Shown here: positions 7,332 through 19,452 of the stretch, one piece after another | How the letters are laid out: the number at the start of each line of letters is the position of its first letter | Numbering within the stretch: position 1 is the stretch's first letter | Origin: Mycobacterium celatum | GTDB lineage: Bacteria; Actinomycetota; Actinomycetes; Mycobacteriales; Mycobacteriaceae | Direction: 5' to 3' | NCBI RefSeq assembly: GCF_002101595.1 | Contig: NZ_LQOM01000051.1 | Span: 62,001-126,000 of the forward strand | Length of the DNA stretch: 64,000 nt | Notes under the pieces: model-generated | Seen by the model: only the letters and a program-made list of their open reading frames with translations | Databases searched by the model: none | Told to the model about the DNA's origin: nothing | Translations under genes and position numbers: made by a program

Positions 7332-9659
7332 CTACGCCGATTCCACCGGTTCTTCGATCACCTGGTACACCGGGTCGACCATCGACATCGGACGATTGCC
7401 GCCGCCGCGCACCTTTCCGGTGATGCGGAGCAGTTGGCCGGGCTGGACGTCGTCGCCGCGCCCCGGGTGGAAGGTCACCCGTATTTCTCCGCTGTCGTCG
7501 CCGATGACGATCCACCGAAATGTCTGGCGGCGCTTGGTGATGTCCTCGACCTGACTGACCCGTCCTTCGATGGTGGCCCGCTGTCCCTCGATGAGCCCGC
7601 CCACGGGAACCACCGCCGGCGGCCGTTCGGGGTGTTCGTATTGCTGGACCGTTTGTTGTTCCCCGCGGGAGATCCGCGCTTCGATCTTGTCCAGTTTGCG
7701 CGCGATCCGCTGCTCGAAGAGATCGGGGAACGCCTCCGCGATCCGGGATTGCACGTCGTAGGGCACGATGGTCGCGGCCGCGTCCGGGATCCGGCTGATG
7801 GCCCGGGCGATCTTGTCCGCGGTGCGGTCATGGAGCAGTCGCCCCAGCAGCGGCGCGTAGGTGCGACGTGGCAGCAGTACCGTCACGTTGGTGTCGGGAT
7901 GCTCGCTGAGCGCCCGAAGCACCAGTTCTTGTGCCCCGCGGGTGATCTGGCGATCCGGACAGTCCACGACGCGCAACCGGGTGTCGAGTTCGAAGCGGTC
8001 CCAGCGCTTGCGCAACTGCGCGGCGTAGGCCGCGTCCACCATGAAATGCACCGCGATCAATTCGTCGGCGCGCAACCCTCTCCCGTAGCGCAGCGCCTCG
8101 ATCACCGCCAGGTCGACGGAGTTGACGAAGACGAACACCCGGTGCCGCGCGTACTTGACCAATTCGGGGCGGTCGGTACGGAACATCTCGAGAATCGCGG
8201 CCTCGGCGCGGTATTCCTTGTTGAGCCGCATCAGCGCCAGCACCATCAACGGGAAGACCACTACCACCAGCCAGGCGCCTTCGGTGAACTTCGCCACCGC
8301 GAAGATGCCGACGATGATCGTCGACAAGATCCCGGTGGAGAGGTTGATCGCCAGCTTGTGCCGCCAGCCGGGCTGGCGGTGCGTCAGATGGTGTTTGGTC
8401 ATTCCGTAGCCGGCCATCGAGAACCCGGTGAACACACCGATCGCGTAGAACGGCACCAGTGCATTGACCGAACCACCGGTGGCGATCAGCAGCGCCACCG
8501 ACAGCGCGGTGAGCGCGATGATGCCGTTGGAAAACACCAGGCGATGACCGCGCTTGGTCAGCTGCCGCGGCAGAAACCGGTCCTCGGCAACGAAGCTCGC
8601 CAACGCCGGGAAACCGTTGAAACTGGTGTTGGCGCCCGTGAACAAGATGGCTGCGGTCGACGCCTGGACGAGGATGTACAGGGCGTTGCCGATCACCCCG
8701 TGACCGAACACCGCCCGGGCGATTTCGGAGAGCATCGACGGGTATTCGTCGACGTACGGGGTGGAGTGGGTGACATGGGCGAGGTAGGCCACACCGGCCA
8801 GCAGGAACCCGAGGATGCAGGCCATCGTGGTGAGGACGCGACGCGCGTTGACGCCCTGCGGTTTACGGAAGACGTTGACCGTGTTGGAGATGGCCTCGAC
8901 GCCGGTCAGCGACGATCCCCCGTTGGCGAAGGCTCGCAGCAACACCAGGATCGTCGCACCCATCACCAGCCCGTTGCCCTGGTGAACCGGCACCGCTCCG
9001 GGAATGTGCTGCGGGTCGTATGTCGGTAAGCCCCAGAAGATGTGGCGGATCACCCCGGTCACGATCGTCAACGCGATCATGACGACGAACGAGTAGGTCG
9101 AGATCGCGAACGGCAGGCCCGCCTCCCGCAACCCGCGCAGGTTGGCGTAACAGATCACAAGCACCACGGCCACCGTGATTTCCAGGCTGTAGGGACCGAG
9201 CGCGGTTATCGCCGACACCACCGCGACCGTGCCCGCCGCCGACTGCACCGCCACGGTCACCACGTAATCGATCAGCAGTGCCGCGGCGGCGATCTGTGCC
9301 GTCCGGGGCCCGAAGTTCTCCCGGGCAACCACGTACGAGCCACCGGCGCGGGTGTAGGCCATCACCACCTGCCGATACGATGCGGCCACCAACACCAGGA
9401 TCAACAGAATCACGCCGGTGATCGGCAGCAGCAACGCGAACGCGGCCAGGCCCGCATGTGGCAGCAGTTCGATCATGATCTGCTCGGGACCGTAGGCGGT
9501 GGACGAGATCGCGTCGGGCGAAAGGGCGCCCAACGCAACAGGATTCGAGAGCCGCTCGGAACTGAGCTCCTCGGTGATCAGCGGCTTGCCGAGGAAGATT
9601 CGCTTGAAGACGTCGGTGATCGACAGCGGGATGCGCGGCTGCCCGGCGGGCGACGTCAT
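7332..9659 (-). CDS. APC-superfamily permease (KimA-like) with soluble region and C-terminal OB-fold
   Basis: Protein of 775 aa. Residues ~1-475 carry about 12 TM helices of the APC superfamily, with signatures ISSTAYGPEQ and GGSSLTGVEAISNTV that resemble KimA/YdaO-type potassium importers. Residues ~490-660 are soluble and USP-like. The last ~90 residues (IEGRVSQVEDI...IVIGDDSGEIRVTF...LLRITGKV) look like an OB-fold. From memory, M. tuberculosis has a related permease (Rv2690c) and a free OB-fold protein (Rv2694c) near the Trk/Ceo potassium genes, which makes K+ transport a reasonable guess. The start ATG 9659 overlaps the stop of the acyl-CoA dehydrogenase gene (TGATG), so the two are co-translated. 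Confidence 0.78.
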   Translation of the reverse strand: MTSPAGQPRIPLSITDVFKRIFLGKPLITEELSSERLSNPVALGALSPDAISSTAYGPEQIMIELLPHAGLAAFALLLPITGVILLILVLVAASYRQVVMAYTRAGGSYVVARENFGPRTAQIAAAALLIDYVVTVAVQSAAGTVAVVSAITALGPYSLEITVAVVLVICYANLRGLREAGLPFAISTYSFVVMIALTIVTGVIRHIFWGLPTYDPQHIPGAVPVHQGNGLVMGATILVLLRAFANGGSSLTGVEAISNTVNVFRKPQGVNARRVLTTMACILGFLLAGVAYLAHVTHSTPYVDEYPSMLSEIARAVFGHGVIGNALYILVQASTAAILFTGANTSFNGFPALASFVAEDRFLPRQLTKRGHRLVFSNGIIALTALSVALLIATGGSVNALVPFYAIGVFTGFSMAGYGMTKHHLTHRQPGWRHKLAINLSTGILSTIIVGIFAVAKFTEGAWLVVVVFPLMVLALMRLNKEYRAEAAILEMFRTDRPELVKYARHRVFVFVNSVDLAVIEALRYGRGLRADELIAVHFMVDAAYAAQLRKRWDRFELDTRLRVVDCPDRQITRGAQELVLRALSEHPDTNVTVLLPRRTYAPLLGRLLHDRTADKIARAISRIPDAAATIVPYDVQSRIAEAFPDLFEQRIARKLDKIEARISRGEQQTVQQYEHPERPPAVVPVGGLIEGQRATIEGRVSQVEDITKRRQTFRWIVIGDDSGEIRVTFHPGRGDDVQPGQLLRITGKVRGGGNRPMSMVDPVYQVIEEPVESA

Positions 9660-11431
9660 CAGTCGGTGACCAGCGCGCCGTCGACGAGCTCGTCGAACCG
9701 CTCGATCGCCTCGTCGCTGTCGGTGTCGATGCCGCGCAGCGGCCCGCGGTCGGCCAAGTATCGCTGCGCGTACAACCGGGCGACCAGCGCCTTACGGTCG
9801 GCCGCCCTGGTTTCGCGCTCCCAGGCGGCCTGCTCGGTGAGCAACGCGCCCGCGTACACGTCGCCCATGAATTGCGCGAGCGGGAATAAACGCGCTTCGG
9901 CCACATCGCCTTCCAGCTTGGTCCAGGCGGTGATAGCCGCATCCAGATCCGCGATGCGCCGGCTCACCAACTGCGTCGTGGCGTCGTCGTCGGACACCGA
10001 CACCGCGTCGTGCAAGCGCTCCAGCAGCGGCTGGTGAGCCTGGATCTTCTCGATACCGCGACGCACGTCCAAGCACAGGATGTTGTCGGGCCCCTCCCAG
10101 ATGGTGTTGACCTGCGCATCGCGCAATATCCTTGCCACCGGCCAGGTTTCGATGTAGCCGTTGCCGCCGTGGATCTCTATTGCGTCCGAGGCCATTGTGA
10201 TGCCCAGCCGGCACACCTTGAGCTTGGTCACCGGCACGGCGATACGCTGCCTGACTGCCCGGGGTTGTCGATGGTTGGCGAAGCCGGTGCCGTCGAACAC
10301 CAGCGCCAACGCGGCTTCGACGTCGACGATCATCTCGGCCAGCTTGCGCCGCATCAACGGCTTGTCGATCAGCGCGCCGCCGAACGCCTCTCGCCGCCGG
10401 GCGTAACACAGCGACTCGACCAGCGCCCGGCGCGCGTTGCCGACCGCGAACAGCGCGATACCCAGCCGCGCGGCGTTGGTCAGCTCCATCATCCGGCCCA
10501 GCCCCCTCCCGTCGTGCGAGCCTTCATCGGACGGTTCGCCGGACAGTAGGAATGCTTCGGCGTCAACGAATTCCACCTCACCGGAGGCCACCGACCGGGT
10601 GCCGAGCTTGTCCTTCAGCCGCCGGATCCGCACACCGTTGCGCGACCCGTCGCGACGGGTCCGCAGCACCAGGAAGTTCGCCACGCCGCGGCCGGAGTCG
10701 GGCGCACCGTCGGGTTTGGCCAGCACCACGAACACCTGGCCGTCGCAGTTGGACGCAAACCACTTGAAGCCGTTGAGAAGCCAGCCGTCGCCGTGCCGCG
10801 TCGCCGTCGTCTCCAGCGCGCCCAGATCCGAACCTCCGGTGCGTTCGGTCAGCAGCTGGGCGGTCTCGCCCTCCCACTCGCCCGTCTCGAACTTGGCCAG
10901 CACATGCTCGCGGACATCGGCCGGCGCGTACGCCGCGACCAGCGCCTTGACCATGCCGCCGCCGGTACCCAACGCGCAGCCCATGCCGATGTCGGCCTGG
11001 TCCAGCAGATAGTTGGCCGCGAACAGCGGCAACGACGGATTGACCCCGGCCCGCCGGGCGTCGTCCTTGAGCTTTTTGTGCGCGTCGAGCACCGCCCGCT
11101 TGGATTCGGTGAACGACGGCGGCTGCACCACCCGGCTGACGTCGTGGCCCCAGCGGTCGTAGCGCTCGAGCCGCGCCGGGTTGCGATCGGTCTCCTCGGC
11201 CCACCGCGCCACCGGCCCGCCCATCAGCTCGCCGATGCGGTCCAAATGCGGCTCGACCACGGCCAGCTCGTCGGGTTGCAGGTAGTAGGCCATCGTGAAC
11301 TGCAGGCTCGGATCGGTGCGATACCAGTTGAGCCCGACCGCGCCGGTGTAGTTCTCCGTGCGATAGCGCTCGGATTTCTCTGGCGAGCTGAACGGCAGCC
11401 GGTCCACGGCCTCGACGTCGTAGTCGCTCAT
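9659..11431 (-). CDS. AidB-type acyl-CoA dehydrogenase
   Basis: Flavoprotein of 590 aa from the AidB branch of the acyl-CoA dehydrogenases. Visible features are the long N-terminal extension, the substrate/FAD loop (QLLTERTGGSDLG), the middle beta-domain, and the C-terminal helical domain with the branch-typical segment IEIHGGNGYIETWPVARI followed by IWEGPDNI. This branch includes AidB proteins that bind DNA, as well as poorly characterised dehydrogenases; catalytic activity is unproven. It overlaps the downstream permease start by one base and is separated from the aminotransferase gene upstream by 12 nt. Confidence 0.85.
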   Translation of the reverse strand: MSDYDVEAVDRLPFSSPEKSERYRTENYTGAVGLNWYRTDPSLQFTMAYYLQPDELAVVEPHLDRIGELMGGPVARWAEETDRNPARLERYDRWGHDVSRVVQPPSFTESKRAVLDAHKKLKDDARRAGVNPSLPLFAANYLLDQADIGMGCALGTGGGMVKALVAAYAPADVREHVLAKFETGEWEGETAQLLTERTGGSDLGALETTATRHGDGWLLNGFKWFASNCDGQVFVVLAKPDGAPDSGRGVANFLVLRTRRDGSRNGVRIRRLKDKLGTRSVASGEVEFVDAEAFLLSGEPSDEGSHDGRGLGRMMELTNAARLGIALFAVGNARRALVESLCYARRREAFGGALIDKPLMRRKLAEMIVDVEAALALVFDGTGFANHRQPRAVRQRIAVPVTKLKVCRLGITMASDAIEIHGGNGYIETWPVARILRDAQVNTIWEGPDNILCLDVRRGIEKIQAHQPLLERLHDAVSVSDDDATTQLVSRRIADLDAAITAWTKLEGDVAEARLFPLAQFMGDVYAGALLTEQAAWERETRAADRKALVARLYAQRYLADRGPLRGIDTDSDEAIERFDELVDGALVTD

Positions 11432-11443
11432 CCTGCGACCGTA

Positions 11444-12550
11444 TTACAGCCGGGCGGCCGCCGCGGCGATCCGTTCATCGGTGGCGGTCAGCGCCACCCG
11501 CACATGGCGTGCGCCGCGGGGGCCGTAGAACTCGCCGGGCGCGACCAGGATGCCGCGCTGAGCCAGCCAGCCGACGGTGTCGCGGCAGGGCTCGCCGCGG
11601 GTCACCCACAGATACAGGCCGGCCTCGGAATGGTCGGCGGTGAAACCCGCCGAGCGGAAGGCGGGCAAAAGCAATTCGCGCCGCAGACGGTAGCGGTCGC
11701 GTTGCTCGCGCTCGTGCTCGTCGTCGTCGAGAGCAGCGACCATCGCGGCCTGGACCGGGGTGGGCACCATCATCCCGGCGTGCTTGCGCACCGCCAGCAG
11801 TTCGCTCACCACGTGCGGATCGCCTGCGACGAAGCCCGCCCGGTACCCGGCCAGCGAGGAGCTCTTGGACAGCGAATGCACCGCCAGCAGACCGGTGTGG
11901 TCGCCGTCGCACACCGACGGATGAAGGATCGACAGCGGCTCGGCGTCCCAGCCGAGGCCGAGATAACACTCGTCGGAGGCCACCAGCGCGCCGCGCTCGC
12001 GCGCCCAGCCCACGACCTTGCGCAGATGATCCACACCGAGCACTCGCCCGGTCGGGTTGCTCGGCGAGTTCACGTACACCAGCGCCGGGGTCTGCGGCCC
12101 CAATTGGGTGAGCGAGTCGGCGTGCAGCGTCTGCGCCCCGGCCAGCCGCGCGCCGACGTCGTAGGTCGGGTAGGCCAGCTCGGGCACGACGATCAGATCC
12201 GCGGCGCCCAGGCCCAGCAGCGTCGGCAGCCACGCGATCAGCTCCTTGGTGCCGATCACCGGGAGCACAGCCGTCTCGGCCAAGCCGGTGACGCCGAAGC
12301 GCCGGCTCAGCGCCTTGACGGCGGACTCCCGCAACTGCGGCGTGCCCGCGGTGGTGGGGTAGCCCGGCGAGGCACTGGCGCCGGCAAGTGCCTCCCGGAT
12401 CAGCGGCGCGACCGGGTCGACGGGTGTGCCGACGGACAGGTCGACGATGCCGCCGGGGTGCGAATCGGCCAGTGCGCGTGCTTCGCTCAGGGTGTCCCAG
12501 GGGAACACCGGCAGCAGGGCTGACACGGCCGACCGGCGCCGGCGGATCAC
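11444..12550 (-). CDS. PLP-dependent aminotransferase, actinobacterial DapC-like (Rv1178 type)
   Basis: Fold-type I class I/II aminotransferase of 368 aa. It shows the Asn/substrate motif YVNSPSNPTGR, the aspartate that contacts the PLP pyridine (SDECYLGLG) and the Schiff-base lysine in HSLSKSSSLAGYRAG. Length and sequence fit the actinobacterial succinyldiaminopimelate transaminase family (lysine/DAP synthesis). In M. tuberculosis another gene carries the name dapC, so no symbol is given. GTG 12550 begins 8 nt after the fdxC stop; GTG 12526 is an alternative start. It is co-transcribed with fdxC, as in M. tuberculosis. Confidence 0.85.
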   Translation of the reverse strand: MIRRRRSAVSALLPVFPWDTLSEARALADSHPGGIVDLSVGTPVDPVAPLIREALAGASASPGYPTTAGTPQLRESAVKALSRRFGVTGLAETAVLPVIGTKELIAWLPTLLGLGAADLIVVPELAYPTYDVGARLAGAQTLHADSLTQLGPQTPALVYVNSPSNPTGRVLGVDHLRKVVGWARERGALVASDECYLGLGWDAEPLSILHPSVCDGDHTGLLAVHSLSKSSSLAGYRAGFVAGDPHVVSELLAVRKHAGMMVPTPVQAAMVAALDDDEHEREQRDRYRLRRELLLPAFRSAGFTADHSEAGLYLWVTRGEPCRDTVGWLAQRGILVAPGEFYGPRGARHVRVALTATDERIAAAAARL

Positions 12551-12558
12551 TTTCTCGC

Positions 12559-12885
12559 TCAGTCGCCCTCACCCTGTGGCGGCAGATCCTTGACCACCTG
12601 CGGGTCGTTTTCGGTCATGCCGACCTTCGCCGCGCCGCCGGGGGAGCCGAGTTCGGCGAAGAAGTCCGCGTTGATCTGCGTGTACTGGCTCCACTGCTCG
12701 GGCACGTCGTCTTCGTAGAAGATCGCCTCGACGGGGCAGACCGGCTCGCAGGCGCCGCAGTCCACGCATTCGTCGGGGTGGATGTACAGCATCCGAGCGC
12801 CCTCATAGATGCAGTCGACCGGGCACTCCTCGATGCATGCCTTGTCCTTGATGTCGACGCAGGGTTCGGCGATCGTGTACGTCAC
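12559..12885 (-). CDS. fdxC: 7Fe ferredoxin FdxC
   Basis: Ferredoxin of 108 aa binding one [3Fe-4S] and one [4Fe-4S] cluster. Cluster cysteines are in the first half: Cys9, 17, 21 and 25 (including CIEECPVDC), then Cys40, 43, 46 and 50 ([12 protein letters not shown]). The C-terminal ~50 residues are the usual FdxA/FdxC extension. GTG 12885 is chosen because a strong GGAGGAGA ribosome-binding site lies 5 nt upstream; the frame is open further upstream but lacks coding character there. It is divergent from padR, and the intergenic palindromes could regulate both. Confidence 0.92.
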   Translation of the reverse strand: MTYTIAEPCVDIKDKACIEECPVDCIYEGARMLYIHPDECVDCGACEPVCPVEAIFYEDDVPEQWSQYTQINADFFAELGSPGGAAKVGMTENDPQVVKDLPPQGEGD

Positions 12886-12977
12886 GAAGGTCTCCTCCAA
12901 GTGCTGTTCAATGACGCGGATCCGTTGGTTACTGATACTAGACGTTGCATCTAACACACCCGCCGCGCCACCCGCTA

Positions 12978-13006
12978 TGCACCCCGGTGCAGTGCAACTA
13001 GTTGCA
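12978..13006. promoter_or_regulatory. Tandem palindromes, putative PadR operator
   Basis: Two dyads lie in the fdxC-padR divergent intergenic region. TGCACC-CC-GGTGCA is at 12978-12991 and the perfect 14-bp palindrome TGCAACTAGTTGCA is at 12993-13006. The ATGCA/TGCAT half-sites are typical of PadR operators, and the pair lies 32-60 bp upstream of the padR start. Control of padR-fadH is likely and control of fdxC is possible. Confidence 0.6.
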
Positions 13007-13009
13007 TAG

Positions 13010-15589
<2,580 letters not shown>

Positions 15590-15600
15590 CCCCCATTTTG

Positions 15601-15662
15601 CGCGAGCGTGCGTGTCCTCGGCCGACACGCCGAGCGTGTCGCCGGGATCCCGCACGCTCGCG
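15601..15662. repeat. 62-bp palindromic element, convergent terminator (copy 1)
   Basis: Perfect 12-bp terminal arms CGCGAGCGTGCG (15601-15612) and CGCACGCTCGCG (15651-15662), with further GTGTC/GACAC pairing inside. It fills the gap between convergent fadH and the PEBP lipoprotein gene. The same arms recur at 16269-16331. Likely a bidirectional transcription terminator or a dispersed intergenic repeat. Confidence 0.75.
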
Positions 15663-15663
15663 G

Positions 15664-16209
15664 CTACCCGCTGAACAAGCCCACGGTTGTGCCCTGGGCG
15701 CTGGCCGCATCCGCGATCGCTTTAGTCGCTTCGGGCGCCGGCGTCGTGGGAGCCAGCGCCAACGGCTTGTTCAGGGCATACAGCTGGAAACGGTAGTGAT
15801 GCACTCCGCTGCCGGCCGGCGGGCACGGCCCGAAATACTCTGGCTTACCGGCGGAGTTCAGACTGACGCTCGCTCCCGGCGGTAGTGGCCCAAGCTCTGT
15901 GGTCGCCGTCGGGATGCCGGTGACCACCCAGTGGATATAGAGCCCCGAGGGCGCGTCGGGGTCGTCGACCACCAAAGCCAGCGACTGGGCGCCGGTCGGC
16001 ACGTTGTCCCAGCGCAGCGGCGGCGGCACATTGCGGCCCTTGCAAGAGTATTCGACCGGGATCTGCGTGTTGTCGGCGAACGCGGGACTGCTCACACCGA
16101 GCTTGGCGGCTTTCGACGGCGTCGGCTGGTTTTGCGGATTCTCTTTAGCTCCGCTGCATCCGGGGAGCATCAGGATCAGCACCGCAAGAGCGGCCAACGC
16201 CGGTCTCAT
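15664..16209 (-). CDS. YbhB/YbcL-type (PEBP) lipoprotein
   Basis: Exported lipoprotein of 181 aa. A signal peptide with lipobox LPGC puts the lipidated cysteine at Cys18; a ~25-residue Pro/Gln-rich linker follows, then a PEBP (Raf-kinase-inhibitor-like) domain. The domain shows the ligand-site signatures VDDPDAPSG and HWVVTGIP, then GPCPPAGSGVHHYRFQLYAL. PEBP proteins bind phosphorylated or anionic ligands; the bacterial role is unclear. From memory, M. tuberculosis has the unrelated Rv1174c at this position. The gene is bracketed by two copies of the same palindrome. Confidence 0.85.
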   Translation of the reverse strand: MRPALAALAVLILMLPGCSGAKENPQNQPTPSKAAKLGVSSPAFADNTQIPVEYSCKGRNVPPPLRWDNVPTGAQSLALVVDDPDAPSGLYIHWVVTGIPTATTELGPLPPGASVSLNSAGKPEYFGPCPPAGSGVHHYRFQLYALNKPLALAPTTPAPEATKAIADAASAQGTTVGLFSG

Positions 16210-16268
16210 GAGCGTGTGTATACCCGCTCTCGGTCAGCGAGTAAAGGCCTGGCCCTGGCGCCATCGCC

Positions 16269-16331
16269 CGCGAGCGTGCGCAAACCCGTATGTCAGCCCG
16301 GCGTGTCGGGCCGGGGACACGCACGCTCGCG
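16269..16331. repeat. 63-bp palindromic element (copy 2)
   Basis: The arms CGCGAGCGTGCG (16269-16280) and CGCACGCTCGCG (16320-16331) are identical to those at 15601-15662, while the loop differs apart from a GTGTC/GACAC core. It sits just downstream of the fbiC stop and upstream of the PEBP gene, where it would terminate fbiC mRNA. Confidence 0.75.
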
Positions 16332-16352
16332 GCAAGAAGAGGCCCAAAAACG

Positions 16353-18899
16353 TTACGCGGCCAGCGGCGCGTACGTCGTGGTGCGCTGGCGGGCGGGACG
16401 CCCGATGCCCTCGGCGATCGCGACCAGCTCCGCGACGGTCTTGGCCGAGCCGTGTTCCGAACCGGCCATCCGGGAAATGGTCTCCTCCATCAGCGTGCCG
16501 CCCAAGTCGTTCGCGCCGCCGTTGAGCATCACCTGGGTGCGCTCGACCCCGAGCTTCACCCAGCTGGTCTGGATGTGAGAGATCCTGCCGTGCAACATGA
16601 TCCGGGCCAGCGCGTGCACCGCGCGGTTGTCGCGGTGGCTGGGCCCCGGGCGCGACGCGCCGGCCAGATACAGCGGCGAACTCTGATGGACGAACGGCAG
16701 TGGCACGAACTCGGTGAATCCCCCGGTGCGGTCCTGGATTTCGCGCAACACGTTGAGGTGGCCCACCCAATGCCGGGGATTGTCGACGTGGCCGTACATC
16801 ATCGTCGAGCTCGACCGCAGCCCCACCTCGTGCGCGGTAGTCACGATCTCGATCCACATCGAGGTGGGCAACTTGCCCTTGGTGAGCACCCAGCGCACCT
16901 CGTCGTCGAGAATCTCGGCGGCGGTGCCGGGGATGGTGTCCAGCCCGGCCTCGCGCAGGCTGATCAGCCACTCCCTGATCGAAAGCCCGCTCTTGGTCAC
17001 CCCGTTGGCGATCTCCATCGGCGAGAACGCATGCACGTGCATCGACGGCACCCGCGCCTTGACCGCACGCACCAGGTCGGCGTAGCCGGTGACCGGCAGC
17101 TCCGGGTCGATGCCGCCCTGCATGCATACCTCGGTGGCGCCGGCGACGTGCGCCTCCCACGCCCGGTCGGCAACCTCGGCCGTCGACAGCGAATACGCGT
17201 CGGCATCACCCTTGCGCTGGGCGAACGCGCAGAACCGGCAACCGGTGTAGCAGATGTTGGTGAAGTTGATGTTGCGGTTCACCACGAACGTCACGTCATC
17301 GCCGACAGTGTCGCGACGCAGCGAATCCGCTAGCGCCGCAACGGCGTCCAGCGCCGGACCATCCGCACAAGCCAACGCCAGATATTCGGCGTCGCTAAGG
17401 CCGGCCGGATCACGTTCGGCCGAGCGCAGCGCGGCCAGCACGTCAGTGTCGATGCGTTCGGGCGCGCGGGCGGCCAACTCGTAGACATGCGCGCGGATCG
17501 AATCCCAGTCACCGAAAGCACTATCCAGGTCGCTGCGGGCCTCACTGGCACGGCCCTGCACGTCGATCGCCGCGTGCAAATCCACCCGGCCACTGGAACC
17601 CACGTCGTCGGGCTCCTGCCACGGCAACCCGACCGGGTTGACGTCGCGCGCCCAACCGGTGGCCGGATCTGCCAGTGCCGCAACATGTTCGCGTACCCGC
17701 GGGTCAATCCACGCGGCCCCGGCCTGTACGTACTTAGGCTGCGCGGTCAGCCGCTCCACCAGGTCGTAGCCCGCCTCGGCGGTCACGGCGGCCAGCTCAT
17801 CCAAGGCGGGCCAGGGTCTTTCGGGGTTGACGTGGTCGGGGGTCAGCGGTGACACGCCGCCCCAATCGTCAACGCCTGCGGCGATCAGAGCCAGGCATTC
17901 GTCGCGCGACACCAGGTTCGGCGGCGCCTGGATGCGCATTCCCGGGCCGAGCACCAGGCGCGCGACGGCCACCGTCGCCAGGAAGTCGTCGATACCGGCG
18001 TCGGGCGTCGCGGCCATCGCAGTGTGCTCTTTGGCCCGGAAGTTCTGCACGATCACTTCCTGGACATGCCCGAACTCCTTGTGCGACTTGCGGATCGCAT
18101 GCAACGTCTCGGCACGCTCGGCCAGCGTCTCGCCGATGCCCACCAGCAGACCGGTCGTGAACGGAATCGAGAGGCGCCCCGCGTCGGTCAATGTGCGCAG
18201 CCGCACCGCCGGGTCCTTGTCCGGGCTGCCATAGTGGGCCAGCCCGCGGGTTTCGAACAGCCGCCGCGACGTCGTCTCGAGCATCATGCCCATCGAGGGC
18301 GCAACCGGCTTGAGCCGCGACAGCTCCGACCAACTCATCACCCCGGGATTCAGGTGCGGCAACAGCCCGGTTTCCTCCAGCACCCGGATCGCCGTCGCGC
18401 GCACATACGACAGCGTGGAGTCATAGCCGCGCTCGTCGAGCCATTGCCGCGCCTCCGGCCAACGGTCTTCGGGCCGGTCGCCGAGCGTGAATAACGCTTC
18501 CTTGCAACCGAGTTCGCCACCACGGCGGGCGATGCCGAGGATTTCGTCGGGTTCCAGGTACATGCCGGCGCCCTGCGCACGCAGCTTGCCCGGCACGGTG
18601 ACAAACGTGCAGTAGTGGCAGGTGTCGCGGCACAGGTGAGTCACCGGAATGAACACCTTGCGCGAGTAGCTGACCGGCAGCCGGCCATTCGCGCCCCGCC
18701 GTCCCGCCGATTCCAAACCCGCGTCGCGCACCCGCGCCGCGCTATGGCACAGATCCGCCAGATCCTCGCCGCGTGCGGTCATCGCGATGGCGGCCTCGTC
18801 GACGTTCAGCGCCACCCCGTCACGGGCCCGCCGCAACACACGGCGCAGCGCAGACGACGGCACCACAGGGGTCGGCAGGTCATCCGGGGTCAGCGGCAC
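16353..18899 (-). CDS. fbiC: FO synthase FbiC (CofG-CofH fusion)
   Basis: Bifunctional radical-SAM enzyme of ~848 aa that makes the deazaflavin FO, precursor of coenzyme F420. The N-terminal CofG half has the cluster motif CRDTCHYC and the C-terminal CofH half has CYTGCRFC; each is followed by a radical-SAM barrel. The fused form and its length are normal for actinobacteria. GTG 18899 is preferred (upstream GGGCGGAAG); the frame is open to 19040, but the added residues look non-coding. Its product serves F420-dependent proteins such as the PPOX-type protein at 39575-40018. Confidence 0.95.
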   Translation of the reverse strand: MPLTPDDLPTPVVPSSALRRVLRRARDGVALNVDEAAIAMTARGEDLADLCHSAARVRDAGLESAGRRGANGRLPVSYSRKVFIPVTHLCRDTCHYCTFVTVPGKLRAQGAGMYLEPDEILGIARRGGELGCKEALFTLGDRPEDRWPEARQWLDERGYDSTLSYVRATAIRVLEETGLLPHLNPGVMSWSELSRLKPVAPSMGMMLETTSRRLFETRGLAHYGSPDKDPAVRLRTLTDAGRLSIPFTTGLLVGIGETLAERAETLHAIRKSHKEFGHVQEVIVQNFRAKEHTAMAATPDAGIDDFLATVAVARLVLGPGMRIQAPPNLVSRDECLALIAAGVDDWGGVSPLTPDHVNPERPWPALDELAAVTAEAGYDLVERLTAQPKYVQAGAAWIDPRVREHVAALADPATGWARDVNPVGLPWQEPDDVGSSGRVDLHAAIDVQGRASEARSDLDSAFGDWDSIRAHVYELAARAPERIDTDVLAALRSAERDPAGLSDAEYLALACADGPALDAVAALADSLRRDTVGDDVTFVVNRNINFTNICYTGCRFCAFAQRKGDADAYSLSTAEVADRAWEAHVAGATEVCMQGGIDPELPVTGYADLVRAVKARVPSMHVHAFSPMEIANGVTKSGLSIREWLISLREAGLDTIPGTAAEILDDEVRWVLTKGKLPTSMWIEIVTTAHEVGLRSSSTMMYGHVDNPRHWVGHLNVLREIQDRTGGFTEFVPLPFVHQSSPLYLAGASRPGPSHRDNRAVHALARIMLHGRISHIQTSWVKLGVERTQVMLNGGANDLGGTLMEETISRMAGSEHGSAKTVAELVAIAEGIGRPARQRTTTYAPLAA

Positions 18900-18975
18900 G
18901 TTGGTGTAACTTCCGCCCGGTCGAATTTCATCCGCGGTCCTGCCATACGGGCAACAGTAATCCCGGGCCGCACCG

Positions 18976-19452
18976 CTAGGTCTGCTCCCCCGACCTATGC
19001 GCCCGCCGCCGCCACAGCACCCACCCGGGTGGCAGCGCACCGAGCACGATCAGCAGAAGCGCGCTGTAGGCCATTACTCCGCGGCCACCCAGAAGGACGT
19101 CGTCACCGGGGCCGCCGAACGTCATCGCCGCCACCGTCAGCAACCACGTCCACAGCGGCAGCGCGGCCACCCGCGCCGACGTGGTCCACCGTCCGGCGGC
19201 CCAGACCAGGGCCGCGTTGACCAGGCCACTGATCAACGCGCTGATCGGAAACGGAACGGAGCCGATGTAGGCCGGCAGCAGCAGCGCGCCGGTGATCGCG
19301 GAGAGAACGCCGTCGACCGCCAGCAACGTCAAGACCACCAGACGAATGGCGGGATCCGTCGCGCCGGTGTCGTCGACTGGCCCGGCGCTCGGCTTGGTGG
19401 CGGTCAGGTGGGAATGCTGTCCAGCTGCGCGACCAGCGATCCGATTACCCAC
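18976..19452 (-). CDS. Conserved four-TM membrane protein (Rv1171 type)
   Basis: Up to 158 aa from GTG 19452. About four hydrophobic helices (starting ~36, 63, 96 and 126) follow a variable polar N-terminus; the C-terminus is basic ([12 protein letters not shown]). Function unknown. From its position between mshB and fbiC it corresponds to Rv1171. The start is uncertain: the first ~16 codons overlap, in another frame, a well-formed small ORF (19404-19511), so a later non-ATG start after that ORF is possible. Confidence 0.7.
   Translation of the reverse strand: MGNRIAGRAAGQHSHLTATKPSAGPVDDTGATDPAIRLVVLTLLAVDGVLSAITGALLLPAYIGSVPFPISALISGLVNAALVWAAGRWTTSARVAALPLWTWLLTVAAMTFGGPGDDVLLGGRGVMAYSALLLIVLGALPPGWVLWRRRAHRSGEQT

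Noticed and set aside
7434-9029. 531-codon plus-strand frame
   Set aside because: Antisense to the permease gene; HRQ/GDRDD-rich composition without structure; the minus-strand protein is clearly real.
10793-12523. 576-codon plus-strand frame
   Set aside because: Runs across two convincing minus-strand genes (acyl-CoA dehydrogenase and aminotransferase), so it is a shadow.
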